Assembly (NCBI RefSeq): GCF_003491325.1 | Contig: NZ_CP022881.1 | Coordinates: 496,001-560,000, forward strand | Length of the DNA stretch: 64,000 nucleotides | Direction of reading: 5' to 3' | DNA from: Staphylococcus sp. M0911 | GTDB taxonomy: Bacteria; Bacillota; Bacilli; Staphylococcales; Staphylococcaceae | In this document: in pieces, positions 44,857-54,168 of the stretch | Numbering within the stretch: position 1 is the stretch's first letter | Layout: every line of letters begins with the position of its first letter | Made by a program: the position numbers and the translations under genes | Notes under the pieces: generated by a model | The model's input: the letters and a program-made list of their open reading frames with translations, nothing else | Told to the model about the DNA's origin: nothing | The model's database searches: none

Positions 44857-46399
44857 AGCGCAAATAGCAATGGTGTTGAATTTAGATAAATGTATAGGTT
44901 GTCATACTTGTAGCGTTACTTGCAAAAACACATGGACAAATCGACCTGGGGCAGAATATATGTGGTTTAATAATGTTGAAACAAAGCCTGGTACAGGATA
45001 TCCCAAACGTTGGGAGGATCAAGAGCACTATAAAGGCGGTTGGGTATTGAATCGAAAAGGTAGATTACAACTTAAATCTGGTAGCAAGTGGTCTAAAATA
45101 GCCCTTGGAAAAATCTTCTATAATCCTGATATGCCATTAATTCAAGATTATTATGAGCCATGGAATTATAACTATGAGCATTTAACAACAGCTAAGGCAG
45201 GTCAACACTCACCAGTAGCAAGAGCTTACTCTGTTATTTCTGGAGAAAAGATGGATATTGAATGGGGACCTAACTGGGAAGATGATTTAGCTGGTGGTCA
45301 TGTGACTGGACCTAAAGATCCAAATATTCAAAAGATAGAAGAAGATATCAAGTTTCAATTTGATGAAACCTTTATGATGTACCTACCAAGATTGTGTGAA
45401 CATTGTCTTAATCCAAGTTGTGTTGCATCTTGTCCATCAGGAGCTATGTATAAAAGAGATGAAGATGGTATTGTTTTGGTCGACCAAGATGCATGTCGTG
45501 GATGGCGTTATTGTATGACTGGATGCCCTTATAAAAAAGTTTATTTTAACTGGAAAACGAATAAGGCCGAAAAATGTACATTTTGCTTCCCTAGAATTGA
45601 AGCAGGCATGCCTACAGTCTGCTCAGAAACCTGTACAGGTCGAATGAGATATTTAGGCGTATTATTATATGATGCTGACAGAGTGGAAGAAATGGCGTCG
45701 ACTGAAAATGAACAAGATTTATATGAAAAACAATTGGAATTATTTTTAGATCCATTTGATGAAGAAGTCATTGCGCAAGCTGAAAAAGATGGTGTCAATC
45801 ATGAATGGATTGAAGCGGCACAACAGTCACCGATTTATAAATTAGCAATTGAATATAAATTAGCATTCCCATTGCATCCAGAGTATAGAACTATGCCAAT
45901 GGTGTGGTATTGCCCACCATTAAGCCCAATTATGAGTTATTTTGAAGGTAAAAATTCAGAACAAGATCCGGATATGATTTTCCCTGCCATAGAAGAAATG
46001 CGCTTACCGATAGAATATTTGGCGAACATGTTTACAGCCGGTGCTACAAAACCGGTCAAACAAGCACTACAGAAAATGGCTATGATGAGAAGTTATATGA
46101 GAGCACAAGTGACTCAAAAAGATTTCGATGTTGAACGTTTAACGCAACTAGGACTTACTGAACGTCAAACGAAAGATATGTATCGATTATTAGGTTTAGC
46201 CAAATATGAAGAACGATTTGTGATACCGACGACACATAAAGAAACTTATTTAGATACTTATCACGCTCAAGGTTCGCAAGGTTATGGTGGTGAAAACTTC
46301 GGCGTTAATTGTGAAGGATGCGGCGTCGCTGTTGCTACGGACAAATCAGGTCAAGACATTTATAACGAGCGGTTTTATGGAGGGATTTTCCGTGATTAA
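44846..46399 (+). CDS. narH: Respiratory nitrate reductase beta subunit NarH
   Basis: A 517-residue ferredoxin-like subunit with four Cys clusters: CIGCHTCSVTCK, CEHCLNPSCVASCP, CRGWRYCMTGCP (Trp in place of one Cys, marking the [3Fe-4S] site) and CTFC...CSETC. It moves electrons from NarI heme to NarG. The TTG start follows AGGAGG by 7 bases and overlaps narG. Confidence 0.97.
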   Translation: MKIKAQIAMVLNLDKCIGCHTCSVTCKNTWTNRPGAEYMWFNNVETKPGTGYPKRWEDQEHYKGGWVLNRKGRLQLKSGSKWSKIALGKIFYNPDMPLIQDYYEPWNYNYEHLTTAKAGQHSPVARAYSVISGEKMDIEWGPNWEDDLAGGHVTGPKDPNIQKIEEDIKFQFDETFMMYLPRLCEHCLNPSCVASCPSGAMYKRDEDGIVLVDQDACRGWRYCMTGCPYKKVYFNWKTNKAEKCTFCFPRIEAGMPTVCSETCTGRMRYLGVLLYDADRVEEMASTENEQDLYEKQLELFLDPFDEEVIAQAEKDGVNHEWIEAAQQSPIYKLAIEYKLAFPLHPEYRTMPMVWYCPPLSPIMSYFEGKNSEQDPDMIFPAIEEMRLPIEYLANMFTAGATKPVKQALQKMAMMRSYMRAQVTQKDFDVERLTQLGLTERQTKDMYRLLGLAKYEERFVIPTTHKETYLDTYHAQGSQGYGGENFGVNCEGCGVAVATDKSGQDIYNERFYGGIFRD

Positions 46400-46967
46400 C
46401 TTTGACAATTTATATCGATATCAAGACAGTTTAGGATATATCGCAATGCAATTATGCTTCCCTGAGAAAAAGACATTTAATGAAAATATATTTAACGAAG
46501 TCATCGATCCTAGTCATCCGGGGTATGAAGACCTAATAGCATTTAGAGAACAGATGATGCAATATACGTTATCTGAAATTCAACAAATATATACAGATAC
46601 CTTTGATTTTAGCAAAAAAGCACCATTATATATGACCTATAATCAATTCGACACTCAAAAAGAGAGAGGCAAAATGTTAGCAAAACTCAAAGTTTTGTAC
46701 GAAATGTTTGGATTAAAAATGGTAGATAATGAATTGTCAGATTATCTACCATTGATGCTACAATTTTTACAGACAATAGAATGGCGTGGCGATGAAAGGG
46801 CAGAAGAAAATATTCAATTAGTCATCATGATTATTGAAGATGGAACATTTGTAATGGCAAATGAACTTGGAAAACAAAATCATCCATATGGGTACGTAAT
46901 ACAAGCATTAAGAAAGACTTTGAAATTATGTTTAGAAGTACCAGAAGGGGTGGCTCAACATGATTAA
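46392..46967 (+). CDS. narJ: Nitrate reductase molybdenum cofactor assembly chaperone NarJ
   Basis: A 191-residue helical chaperone of the TorD/DmsD/NarJ family: YMTYNQFDTQKERGKMLAKLKVLYEMFGL and ELSDYLPLMLQFL are the NarJ signature. It is needed for cofactor insertion into NarG and is not part of the enzyme. The GTG start at 46392 has GGAGGG before it and overlaps narH by 8 bases. The frame is open further upstream, but that extension is inside narH. Confidence 0.93.
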   Translation: MINFDNLYRYQDSLGYIAMQLCFPEKKTFNENIFNEVIDPSHPGYEDLIAFREQMMQYTLSEIQQIYTDTFDFSKKAPLYMTYNQFDTQKERGKMLAKLKVLYEMFGLKMVDNELSDYLPLMLQFLQTIEWRGDERAEENIQLVIMIIEDGTFVMANELGKQNHPYGYVIQALRKTLKLCLEVPEGVAQHD

Positions 46968-47637
46968 TCAATTTTTATGGGTCATTTATCCATACTTATG
47001 TTTAGCTATATTTATCATAGGACACATTGCAAGATATAAGTATGACCAGTTTTCTTGGACTGCAAAGTCTAGCGAATTAATTGAGAAAAAGAGACTGAAA
47101 TGGGGAAGCTTGCTATTTCATTTAGGCGTAATTCCAGTTTTCTTTGGACATGTAGTTGGTCTTGTTATACCGAAATATTGGATGGACTCATTAGGGATTG
47201 ATGAGCATATGTACCATTTTGGAGCAGTCTATATTGGTAGTATTTTTGGTATAATGACGTTAATAGGTATGTTGTTACTTACTGCTAGAAGAATTACAAT
47301 TAAAAATGTAAGGCGTTTAAGTTCATTTTCGGATATTTTTGTGAATATTCTTTTATTAATTATTATCTTCATGGGATGTTACTCTACAATAGTTACGAAT
47401 ATCATGCATATCGACTTTAATTATCGTGAAACCATTTCAGTATGGTTTAGACAACTCTTTATGTTTAAACCGCACGCAGATTTGATGGCCAATGTACCAT
47501 TGCAATTTAAATTACATATGGTATTAGGGTTTACCATTTTTGCATGTTGGCCATTTACGCGTTTAGTTCATGTATGGAGTGTACCATTATCGTATACAAG
47601 TAGAAGGTACATTATTTATCGAAAAAATAAACTATAG
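46960..47637 (+). CDS. narI: Respiratory nitrate reductase gamma subunit NarI
   Basis: A 225-residue membrane cytochrome b with five helices. Heme-ligand histidines lie in LFHLGVIPVFFGHVVGLV and FKLHMVLGFTIFACWPFTRLVHVWS. It oxidises menaquinol and anchors NarGH. It overlaps narJ by 8 bases, with GGGGTGG as the ribosome site. Confidence 0.95.
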   Translation: MINQFLWVIYPYLCLAIFIIGHIARYKYDQFSWTAKSSELIEKKRLKWGSLLFHLGVIPVFFGHVVGLVIPKYWMDSLGIDEHMYHFGAVYIGSIFGIMTLIGMLLLTARRITIKNVRRLSSFSDIFVNILLLIIIFMGCYSTIVTNIMHIDFNYRETISVWFRQLFMFKPHADLMANVPLQFKLHMVLGFTIFACWPFTRLVHVWSVPLSYTSRRYIIYRKNKL

Positions 47638-47658
47638 TAATTCAAAGGTGGAAATAGT

Positions 47659-48111
47659 ATGATGCCAGATTCAATGTTCGAAAGCCAAAGTTTTCAAGAA
47701 AATATTGATAGAATTAGATTAGAACAAGGTTTTGATTTTGCGGCGTTAGCTTTTTATGAATCAGCGAGCACCTATTCACCTATAAAATGGCAATATGTAT
47801 CAGGTAACAATAATGATAGATATAAATTAATTATATTACGTAAAGGTCGAGGTCTAGCTGGTAATGTGATGAAAACGGGAAAGAGAATGATCATTGCTAA
47901 TGTAGATATGGCCTTAACACCTGATGAAAAGGTGAAGTTTCCTATATTATTAAGTGAAAATTTAACGGCGGTCATAGCTATTCCACTTTGGTATCAACAA
48001 CAGGTGTATGGGGTTATGTTGTTTGGCCAAAGAAATCATAAGCCATTACCAATTAATGTGTATGATATAGATATTTATAAACAATTAGGCATATTTAATG
48101 AAGAAATTTAG
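47659..48111 (+). CDS. nreA: Nitrate sensor NreA (GAF domain)
   Basis: A 150-residue single GAF-domain protein. NreA binds nitrate and, when empty, inhibits the kinase NreB. LAGNVMKTGKRMIIANVD and AVIAIPLWYQQQVYGVMLFGQ fit the GAF core. AAGGTGG sets the ATG. It lies 21 bases after narI and its stop abuts nreB, so narGHJI and nreABC may be partly co-transcribed. Confidence 0.93.
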   Translation: MMPDSMFESQSFQENIDRIRLEQGFDFAALAFYESASTYSPIKWQYVSGNNNDRYKLIILRKGRGLAGNVMKTGKRMIIANVDMALTPDEKVKFPILLSENLTAVIAIPLWYQQQVYGVMLFGQRNHKPLPINVYDIDIYKQLGIFNEEI

Positions 48112-49152
48112 GTGATTAACTTGACGGTTAATAATGAACAACTTGAAGTGTTGCTAAGACGTTACTTTGAAAGCACAAATGAAAAGATTGTTTTTGTGAA
48201 TAATAGCGGAAAGATTATAGCAATGAATGAAGCAGCTAAAGAAGTTATTTCGGAAGAAGAAAATTATAGTGCAATGACGAATGCGATTTGTAGACGATGC
48301 GAAGGTTACACGAATGAGTATGACGTACAGTCATGTAGAGATTGCTTTTTAGATGTAGCACAACCTCATCATTCACAATTCCAAGTATTTATGAAAACAA
48401 AAAACAGAAAAATCGCACCATTTACAGCTTCTTATCAAACCATAGATCCGGTTAAAGGTATTAATGCATTTACATTGCAAGATGTTGCACCTCAAATTGA
48501 ACGACAAGAAAAAATGAATCAACGCCGAATGATGAGAAAAACAATATCCGCGCAAGAAAATGAACGTAAGCGTATATCTAGAGAACTACATGATAGTGTT
48601 ATTCAAGAAATGTTGAATATTGATGTTCAATTACGTTTGTTAAAATATCAACAAGATAAAGAGAAAATATTGAATGATGTTAAAAATATTGAAGGTTTAA
48701 TGTCACAACTCGTTGACGATGTCAGACATCTATCAGTTGAATTGCGTCCTGCATCTTTAGATGATTTAGGATTAGAGGCAGCATTTAAATCTTACTTTAA
48801 ACAATTCGAAGAAAATTATGGTATGCAAATTAATTATGTTTCTAATATCGTTAATCATCGCTTTGATAGCGAGGTGGAAACCGTCGTGTATCGAGTTGTG
48901 CAAGAGGCTGTTTATAATGCTTTAAAATATGCTGGTGTTAGTGAAGTAGAAGTCACTATTCAACAAAATGAACTGACGTTAATCGCTGAAATTATTGATA
49001 GAGGACAAGGATTTGATCCGTCTTCCAAACCGAGAGGATCTGGACTAGGGTTATATGGAATGAAAGAGCGATCCGAACTTGTTGAAGGGAATTTAAATAT
49101 TGAGACGCATATAGGTAAAGGAACGATTATTACTTTAGAAGTACCACTGTAA
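48112..49152 (+). CDS. nreB: Oxygen-sensing histidine kinase NreB
   Basis: A 346-residue cytosolic NarX/DegS-type kinase without membrane segments. The N-terminal PAS-like domain has Cys60, Cys63, Cys75 and Cys78 (CRRC...CRDC), ligands of an O2-labile [4Fe-4S] cluster. The HisKA_3 dimerisation segment [20 protein letters not shown] contains His160, the phosphorylation site. HATPase_c follows with [12 protein letters not shown] and [12 protein letters not shown]. The start is GTG 48112, by similarity of the N-terminus to homologues, or TTG 48121, which has AGGTG at better distance. Confidence 0.94.
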   Translation: MINLTVNNEQLEVLLRRYFESTNEKIVFVNNSGKIIAMNEAAKEVISEEENYSAMTNAICRRCEGYTNEYDVQSCRDCFLDVAQPHHSQFQVFMKTKNRKIAPFTASYQTIDPVKGINAFTLQDVAPQIERQEKMNQRRMMRKTISAQENERKRISRELHDSVIQEMLNIDVQLRLLKYQQDKEKILNDVKNIEGLMSQLVDDVRHLSVELRPASLDDLGLEAAFKSYFKQFEENYGMQINYVSNIVNHRFDSEVETVVYRVVQEAVYNALKYAGVSEVEVTIQQNELTLIAEIIDRGQGFDPSSKPRGSGLGLYGMKERSELVEGNLNIETHIGKGTIITLEVPL

Positions 49153-49174
49153 ATTAATTTTTGGGGGAATAATG

Positions 49175-49828
49175 TTGAAAATAGTTATTGCCGATGATCA
49201 TGCAGTTGTTAGAACCGGTTTCTCTATGATATTGAACTATCAAGAGGATATGGAAGTAGTTGCTACCGCTGCTGATGGTGTAGAGGCCTATCAAAAAGTC
49301 TTGGAGTTTAAACCTGATGTACTATTAATGGATTTAAGTATGCCACCAGGTGAATCAGGACTTATCGCAACGAGTAAAATTCATGAAAGTTTTCCTGAAA
49401 CAAAGATTTTAATCTTAACAATGTATGATGATGAAGAGTATTTATTTCATGTATTGAGGAACGGTGCGAAAGGTTATATTTTGAAAAACGCACCTGATGA
49501 ACAACTATTGCTTGCTATTAGAACAGTTTATAATGGTGAGACATATGTTGATATGAAATTGACCACCTCATTAGTGAATGAATTTGTGAATAGTAGTAAT
49601 CAGGAATATACAGATACATCAGATCCATTCAAAGTGTTATCCAAACGAGAATTAGAGATATTGCCATTAATAGCAAAAGGCTATGGCAATAAAGAAATAG
49701 CAGAAAAACTATTTGTATCAGTTAAAACAGTAGAAGCACATAAAACACACATTATGAACAAACTAGAATTAAAATCAAAACCAGAACTCGTAGAATACGC
49801 CATGAAAAAGAAACTCCTAGAATTTTAG
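49175..49828 (+). CDS. nreC: Response regulator NreC
   Basis: A 217-residue NarL/FixJ-type regulator. The receiver domain has phospho-acceptor Asp53 ([13 protein letters not shown]). The C-terminal LuxR helix-turn-helix is [42 protein letters not shown]. Phosphorylated by NreB without oxygen, it activates nar, nir and narT. TTG 49175 is preferred (GGGGGA seven bases upstream, and homologues begin MKIVIADDH). ATG 49172 is the alternative. The stop overlaps the first base of the terminator hairpin. Confidence 0.95.
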   Translation: MKIVIADDHAVVRTGFSMILNYQEDMEVVATAADGVEAYQKVLEFKPDVLLMDLSMPPGESGLIATSKIHESFPETKILILTMYDDEEYLFHVLRNGAKGYILKNAPDEQLLLAIRTVYNGETYVDMKLTTSLVNEFVNSSNQEYTDTSDPFKVLSKRELEILPLIAKGYGNKEIAEKLFVSVKTVEAHKTHIMNKLELKSKPELVEYAMKKKLLEF

Positions 49829-49863
49829 AGCCCCTTATCGCATTAGCGATTAGGGGCTCTTAT
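49828..49863 (+). terminator. nreC terminator (repeat hairpin)
   Basis: GAGCCCCT...AGGGGCTC with inner TATCGC/AGCGAT pairing, followed by TTAT. It is also the first module of a dispersed repeat. Confidence 0.75.
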
Positions 49864-50160
49864 GCATTAGCGAAAGCTAAGGCGAACTGAAGAGAAAAAT
49901 CGCATTAGCGATTAGGGGCTCTTATGCATTTAAAGAAGTACTTCCATTTTCAATGGTTAGTACTTCTTACACAGTAGCGAAAGCTACTGTGATCCTTAAG
50001 GGTACTTCCATTTTCAATGGTTAGAGGCAGTGGATGACTGGTAAGTTACTACGTGATACTTGTAACCAACCTAGTCATCATGTGCCGGGGAAGAACAACG
50101 AAATGTAAAATTTCTGTTCTTCACCCTCTTACGTAGTAGCGAAAGCTACTGTGATCCTTT
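49828..50160. repeat. Composite intergenic repeat, copy 1
   Basis: This 497-base gap to narT has no gene. It holds a string of hairpin modules: GAGCCCC hairpins (49828-49859, and a right half at about 49899-49921), AAGAAGTACT/AGTACTTCTT (about 49933-49968), and CAGTAGC-GAAA-GCTACTG (49972-49990 and again near 50135-50152). Between them are ATGCATTAGCG and TTCCATTTTCAATGGTTAG blocks. The same modules recur at 55469-55735. Confidence 0.8.
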
Positions 50161-50164
50161 TTAA

Positions 50165-50218
50165 TAGGGGAATTACATAGTCAAATAAGGGATTATCCTA
50201 ATGTTCAACTTTTCACAA
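50165..50218 (+). promoter_or_regulatory. NreC box and partial Rex box upstream of narT
   Basis: TAAGGGATTATCCTAA (50186-50201) matches the palindrome before nirR and narG. A half-like TAGGGGAATTA lies at 50165. ATGTTCAACTTTTCACAA (50201-50218) has one perfect Rex half (TTGTGAA on the other strand) and a poor second half. Confidence 0.6.
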
Positions 50219-50324
50219 AGTCGATAAATTCAAATTAAGATTAGTTCTATGTTCATTAATAGAGTTATTGAAGGTCAAACCCGCATAGTACTAATAAATA
50301 AATGAATTCGACGAGGGTGAAAAT

Positions 50325-51476
50325 ATGGACAAGACAAAAGGTGGATTTCAGCTCACATTACAAACACTTAGCTTAGTAGTTGGTTTTATGGCATGGAGCA
50401 TTATTTCTCCATTAATGCCATTTATTTCTCAAGACATTAAAATTTCAGCTGGACAACTATCCATTATTTTAGCAATACCAGTCATTTTGGGATCAATATT
50501 ACGTGTTCCTTTTGGATATTTAACTAATATTATTGGAGCCAAATGGGTATTTTTCTGTAGTTTTATAGTGCTTTTATTTCCCATTTACTTTTTAGGGCAA
50601 GCACAATCACCAAAAATGATGATGTTATCTGGATTCTTTCTTGGTGTGGGTGGTGCTATATTCTCAGTAGGTGTTACATCAATTCCAAAATATTTCCCAA
50701 AAGATAAAGTAGGATTAGCGAATGGTATTTATGGTATGGGAAACATTGGGACAGCGATTTCATCATTTTTAGCACCGCCAATTGCAGGGATTATTGGTTG
50801 GCAAACAACAGTTAGAAGTTATTTAATTATTATTGCTATATTTGCAGTATTAATGTTTATATTTGGAGATAACCGTGAGCCTAAAGTAAAAGTGCCGCTA
50901 ATATCTCAAATGAAAATCTTATTTAAAAATTATAAACTATACTATACAAGTCTTTGGTACTTTATTACATTTGGTGCGTTTGTAGCTTTTGGACTATTTT
51001 TGCCAAACTATCTGGTGCAACATTTTGGTATAGATAAAGTTGATGCAGGTATTCGTTCAGGTATATTTATTGCTTTAGCGACCTTCCTGAGACCAGTCGG
51101 AGGCATATTAGGTGATAAACTAAATGCAGTTAAGGTTCTAATGGTAGATTTTATCATTATGATTACAGGTGCATTGATTTTAGGTTTCTCTAATCACATC
51201 GCATTATTTACCATAGGATGTTTAATGATAAGTGTGTGTGCAGGTATTGGTAATGGTCTTATTTTTAAATTAGTACCATCATATTTCGCGAAAGAAGCTG
51301 GATCAGCGAATGGTATTGTATCAATGATGGGGGGACTAGGCGGCTTTTTCCCACCATTAGTAATCACTTATATTACAGGGGTAACAGGTTCAAGTCATTT
51401 AGCATTTATCTTTTTTGCTATTTTCGGACTCATCGCATTAATCACAATGGTTCATTTAAATAAAAAAGAAGCATAA
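50325..51476 (+). CDS. narT: Nitrate/nitrite transporter NarT (NarK family MFS)
   Basis: A 383-residue, 12-TMS facilitator of the nitrate/nitrite porter family. [42 protein letters not shown] and [24 protein letters not shown] are the two nitrate signature regions, with conserved glycines. It imports nitrate for NarG. GAGGGTG precedes the ATG. The upstream NreC-type palindrome places it in the Nre regulon. Confidence 0.93.
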   Translation: MDKTKGGFQLTLQTLSLVVGFMAWSIISPLMPFISQDIKISAGQLSIILAIPVILGSILRVPFGYLTNIIGAKWVFFCSFIVLLFPIYFLGQAQSPKMMMLSGFFLGVGGAIFSVGVTSIPKYFPKDKVGLANGIYGMGNIGTAISSFLAPPIAGIIGWQTTVRSYLIIIAIFAVLMFIFGDNREPKVKVPLISQMKILFKNYKLYYTSLWYFITFGAFVAFGLFLPNYLVQHFGIDKVDAGIRSGIFIALATFLRPVGGILGDKLNAVKVLMVDFIIMITGALILGFSNHIALFTIGCLMISVCAGIGNGLIFKLVPSYFAKEAGSANGIVSMMGGLGGFFPPLVITYITGVTGSSHLAFIFFAIFGLIALITMVHLNKKEA

Positions 51477-51482
51477 ATATAT

Positions 51483-51527
51483 AACACCCTCATCTTGGTT
51501 ATACCGTGACGAGGGTGTTATTTTTTG
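51483..51527. terminator. Bidirectional terminator
   Basis: AACACCCTC / GAGGGTGTT stem followed by ATTTTTTG. It separates narT and hsp20. Confidence 0.8.
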
Positions 51528-51529
51528 AT

Positions 51530-51946
51530 TTATAATATAGATATAGTTGTTGCGTCTTCAGAATCGTGTTGTTGTTTAGGTAAGCGTATATTTAAGACGC
51601 CATCCTCAAATGTTGCTTTGATTAAATCTTTATCTACATCCTCAAATTCAAATCGACGGACAAGTTCTCCGTTAGAACGTTCATTCAATTGCGCTTGTCC
51701 ATGATGAGGTTCTAGAAACTTATTAGCTTTAATCGTTAATGTATGATGATCAAAAGTTAATGATATATTTTCCTTTTTTACGCCTGCAAGTTCAGCTTCT
51801 ATTAAATAATGATCACTTTCATTATATAGGTTGGCGGGAAATGCTTGTGAGGAAAACTGATTAAATACTTGCTTACCTAAATCTCTAAACATATCAGTAG
51901 GGTCATTTTTTAAAAATGCATTGTTAAAGAAGTCATTACTAGGCAT
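51530..51946 (-). CDS. Hsp20/alpha-crystallin family small heat shock protein
   Basis: A 138-residue small chaperone. The alpha-crystallin domain spans about residues 38-130 with LIEAELAGVKKENISLTFDHHTLTIKA and the conserved end FEDGVLNIRLPK. It holds unfolded proteins. AAAAGGAG precedes the ATG. No CIRCE or CtsR box was recognised upstream. Confidence 0.9.
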   Translation of the reverse strand: MPSNDFFNNAFLKNDPTDMFRDLGKQVFNQFSSQAFPANLYNESDHYLIEAELAGVKKENISLTFDHHTLTIKANKFLEPHHGQAQLNERSNGELVRRFEFEDVDKDLIKATFEDGVLNIRLPKQQHDSEDATTISIL

Positions 51947-52184
51947 ACGATTCGCTCCTTTTAATTAACTAAATTTGAATCATATTTAATTGTAGATTCA
52001 TTATATGTACTGTTTAGGGTGAGGTAAAGTAAAAAGGATTTATGGAGTGATTATTAGTTCTAGAGAATACAGACAAAAGCTTACAATATGAAACATTTGT
52101 TCACATAACTTGGATTTACATGTATAAAAGAAAGATATGAATGTTGAGGGAAAGTTTACTTTTGTCTTTTTCTCTATAGAAGTA

Positions 52185-52631
52185 TTACTTTTCTGTGGAT
52201 TTATCAAAGTTTTTAGAAACAAACATTTGAAGATGGTTGATTAATTCTTTCGCTTCGTTAACGTCGATATCAAATTCGCCAAATACTTTTAGTGACACTT
52301 CAGATAATGGTTTTTTAATACTTTTACCATGATCAGTCAGTGAAATTTGAAGATTTCTTTCATCTTTTTCTTCACGAGTTCGAACGACGTAATTTTTCTT
52401 TTCTAATTTTTTTAGTAATGGTGTTAAAGTGCCTGAATCTAAGAAAACTCTATCACCTAAAGTTTTGATGTTAAGTTTCTCATCTTCTTCAATCGCCATT
52501 AGCACTATATAACCAGTGTACGTGAGTTCGTATTCCTTTAAATAACTAGAATACTTTTTGATAATTTCTTTAGATGAAACATAGAATAAAAAGCATAATT
52601 GTTTGCTTAAATAACTATTTTCTACATACAT
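52185..52631 (-). CDS. sarZ: Redox-sensing regulator SarZ (MarR/SarA family)
   Basis: A 148-residue winged-helix regulator. [19 protein letters not shown] carries the single redox-active Cys13. [42 protein letters not shown] is the DNA-binding helix and wing. Oxidation of Cys13 alters DNA binding and controls virulence, metabolism and stress genes in S. aureus. AAGGAGT supports ATG 52631; the open frame extends upstream without ribosome site. It is divergent from a nitroreductase gene. Confidence 0.95.
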   Translation of the reverse strand: MYVENSYLSKQLCFLFYVSSKEIIKKYSSYLKEYELTYTGYIVLMAIEEDEKLNIKTLGDRVFLDSGTLTPLLKKLEKKNYVVRTREEKDERNLQISLTDHGKSIKKPLSEVSLKVFGEFDIDVNEAKELINHLQMFVSKNFDKSTEK

Positions 52632-52795
52632 TAAATAACTCCTTGTTAAGCTAACAATATTATGAAGTGTATGACTTGTCAAGTGCCGTTCTAAGTGATA
52701 TAGGCAAATTGCTTTTCATTTAAAAATTACAAAATTATAATAAAACTTAATTGTTTTGTAATATCAAACGACTTATTTAGAAAGAGGAGAACTTT

Positions 52796-53425
52796 ATGGA
52801 AAGAATCTCAAAATTTGATGATGTATTAAAAGGAAGAAAATCTGTAAAAGTATTTGATACTGAATATAAAATTAGTCACGAAGAAATGGATGAAATGATT
52901 CAAAAAGCAACGAAAGCACCATCATCCGTAAATATGCAACCATGGAGATTAATGGTAGTGGATTCTGAAGAAGGTAAAGAGAAAATCTTACCATCATTTG
53001 GGATGAACTCAAGACAAGTGAACACATCTTCTGCGATGATTATTGTTTTTGGTGATTTAAAAAATTATGAAAAAGCTGAACAAATTTATGGTGATGCAGT
53101 AAGTAAAAAACATATGACTGAAGAGATTAAAGATAAAATGTTAAGTTGGGTGCTTCCTCATTATAAAGGGCTATCAAGAGAAGGCATGAAAGATATCGTC
53201 AATATTGATAGTAGTTTAATGGCGATGCAATTTATGCTTGTAGCTAAATCTCATGGCTATGATACGAATCCAATCGGTGGATTTGATAAAGCTAATATTG
53301 CAGACGTGTTAGGTTTAGATAGTGATCGTTTTGTACCTGTTGTAGCTATTGCAGTAGGTAAAGGGGCGCAAGAAGCGCATAAATCAGTACGTTTGCCACT
53401 TGATGATGTTAGACAATATTTATAA
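52796..53425 (+). CDS. Nitroreductase family protein
   Basis: A 209-residue FMN-dependent nitroreductase. RKSVKVFDTEYKIS and KAPSSVNMQPWRLMVVDS (FMN-phosphate site) are at the N-terminus, and GGFDKANIADVLGLDSDRFVPVVAIAVGKG near the C-terminus. It reduces nitro or quinone compounds with NAD(P)H. GAGGAG precedes the ATG. Divergence from sarZ suggests possible SarZ control, which is inference. Confidence 0.9.
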   Translation: MERISKFDDVLKGRKSVKVFDTEYKISHEEMDEMIQKATKAPSSVNMQPWRLMVVDSEEGKEKILPSFGMNSRQVNTSSAMIIVFGDLKNYEKAEQIYGDAVSKKHMTEEIKDKMLSWVLPHYKGLSREGMKDIVNIDSSLMAMQFMLVAKSHGYDTNPIGGFDKANIADVLGLDSDRFVPVVAIAVGKGAQEAHKSVRLPLDDVRQYL

Positions 53426-53553
53426 TAACGTATAGACAAACGTTTAAGTACAAAATTCAGATAAGAATATTTTGTTACAAAAGTTTTATAAGACTTTAAA
53501 AATGTATGCTTTTCGTTCATACTAATTAAGATAAGGCAAAAGGAGTCTATAAA

Positions 53554-53919
53554 ATGAGTAGGAAACAGAAATTAATTAGAATTATTATTATATTAATCAT
53601 TTCGTTAGTTTTAGCATTTGCATTTTTCTTCGCACTTAAAACATATCAAGGCCATAAAAATATTGAAATGGTCGATAGTTATTTTAAAGAACATCATCTA
53701 AAAGATAAGATAAAAAAAGAAGAAACATTATATAGTGCTAAAAAAGGTGTGTATTATAAGGAAGTTATTTTTAAAGATGAGCCTAAAGTAACTTACGTGA
53801 TACAACCTATAAGTACAAATAAAGGTATCTTTGCAGAAGGTTTTGATACTGAAACTAAGAAAAGTCTAAAGAGTGCTAAACATAATTACTTTAATAAAAA
53901 TTATAAGCCCTCAAATTAG
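53554..53919 (+). CDS. DUF3139-like single-pass membrane protein
   Basis: A 121-residue protein with an N-terminal membrane helix (residues 8-29) and a Lys-rich extracellular domain. VYYKEVIFKDEPKVTYVIQPI and GFDTETKKSLKSAKHNYF fit the staphylococcal DUF3139 family. Function unknown. AAAAGGAG precedes the ATG, and a terminator follows. Confidence 0.68.
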   Translation: MSRKQKLIRIIIILIISLVLAFAFFFALKTYQGHKNIEMVDSYFKEHHLKDKIKKEETLYSAKKGVYYKEVIFKDEPKVTYVIQPISTNKGIFAEGFDTETKKSLKSAKHNYFNKNYKPSN

Positions 53920-53932
53920 TCAAAATATTTTT

Positions 53933-53970
53933 AGGTTATCGATTTAAAAAATCGGTAACCTTTTTTTCTT
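53933..53970 (+). terminator. Intrinsic terminator
   Basis: AGGTTATCGATTT / AAATCGGTAACCT stem (one G-U) followed by TTTTTTT. Confidence 0.9.
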
Positions 53971-54168
53971 ATTGTGTAAGTTTAATGTGTAGCTAGAATT
54001 GTGATTAAAACAATAAAAATAGTAAAAATAACCGTAGTAAAATACTCTGGTTTCACAAATATTTAGAAATTTCAACACAATTATTTGTATTTGTTATTTA
54101 AAAAATTATAGCTATTTTTAAGTTATCTGATATAATTAAGTGATGTCAGATGAAGGGGAGTTTGCAAT

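Noticed and set aside
46284..46391. Longer NarJ starting inside narH
   Set aside because: The extra 36 residues are out-of-frame narH sequence; GTG 46392 has the ribosome site.
49828..50160. CRISPR array
   Set aside because: Repeated units are self-complementary, of different lengths and unevenly spaced, with no equal spacers and no cas genes.
52040..52222. 60-residue frame on the minus strand after sarZ
   Set aside because: No ribosome site, overlaps the sarZ stop, composition unlike a protein.
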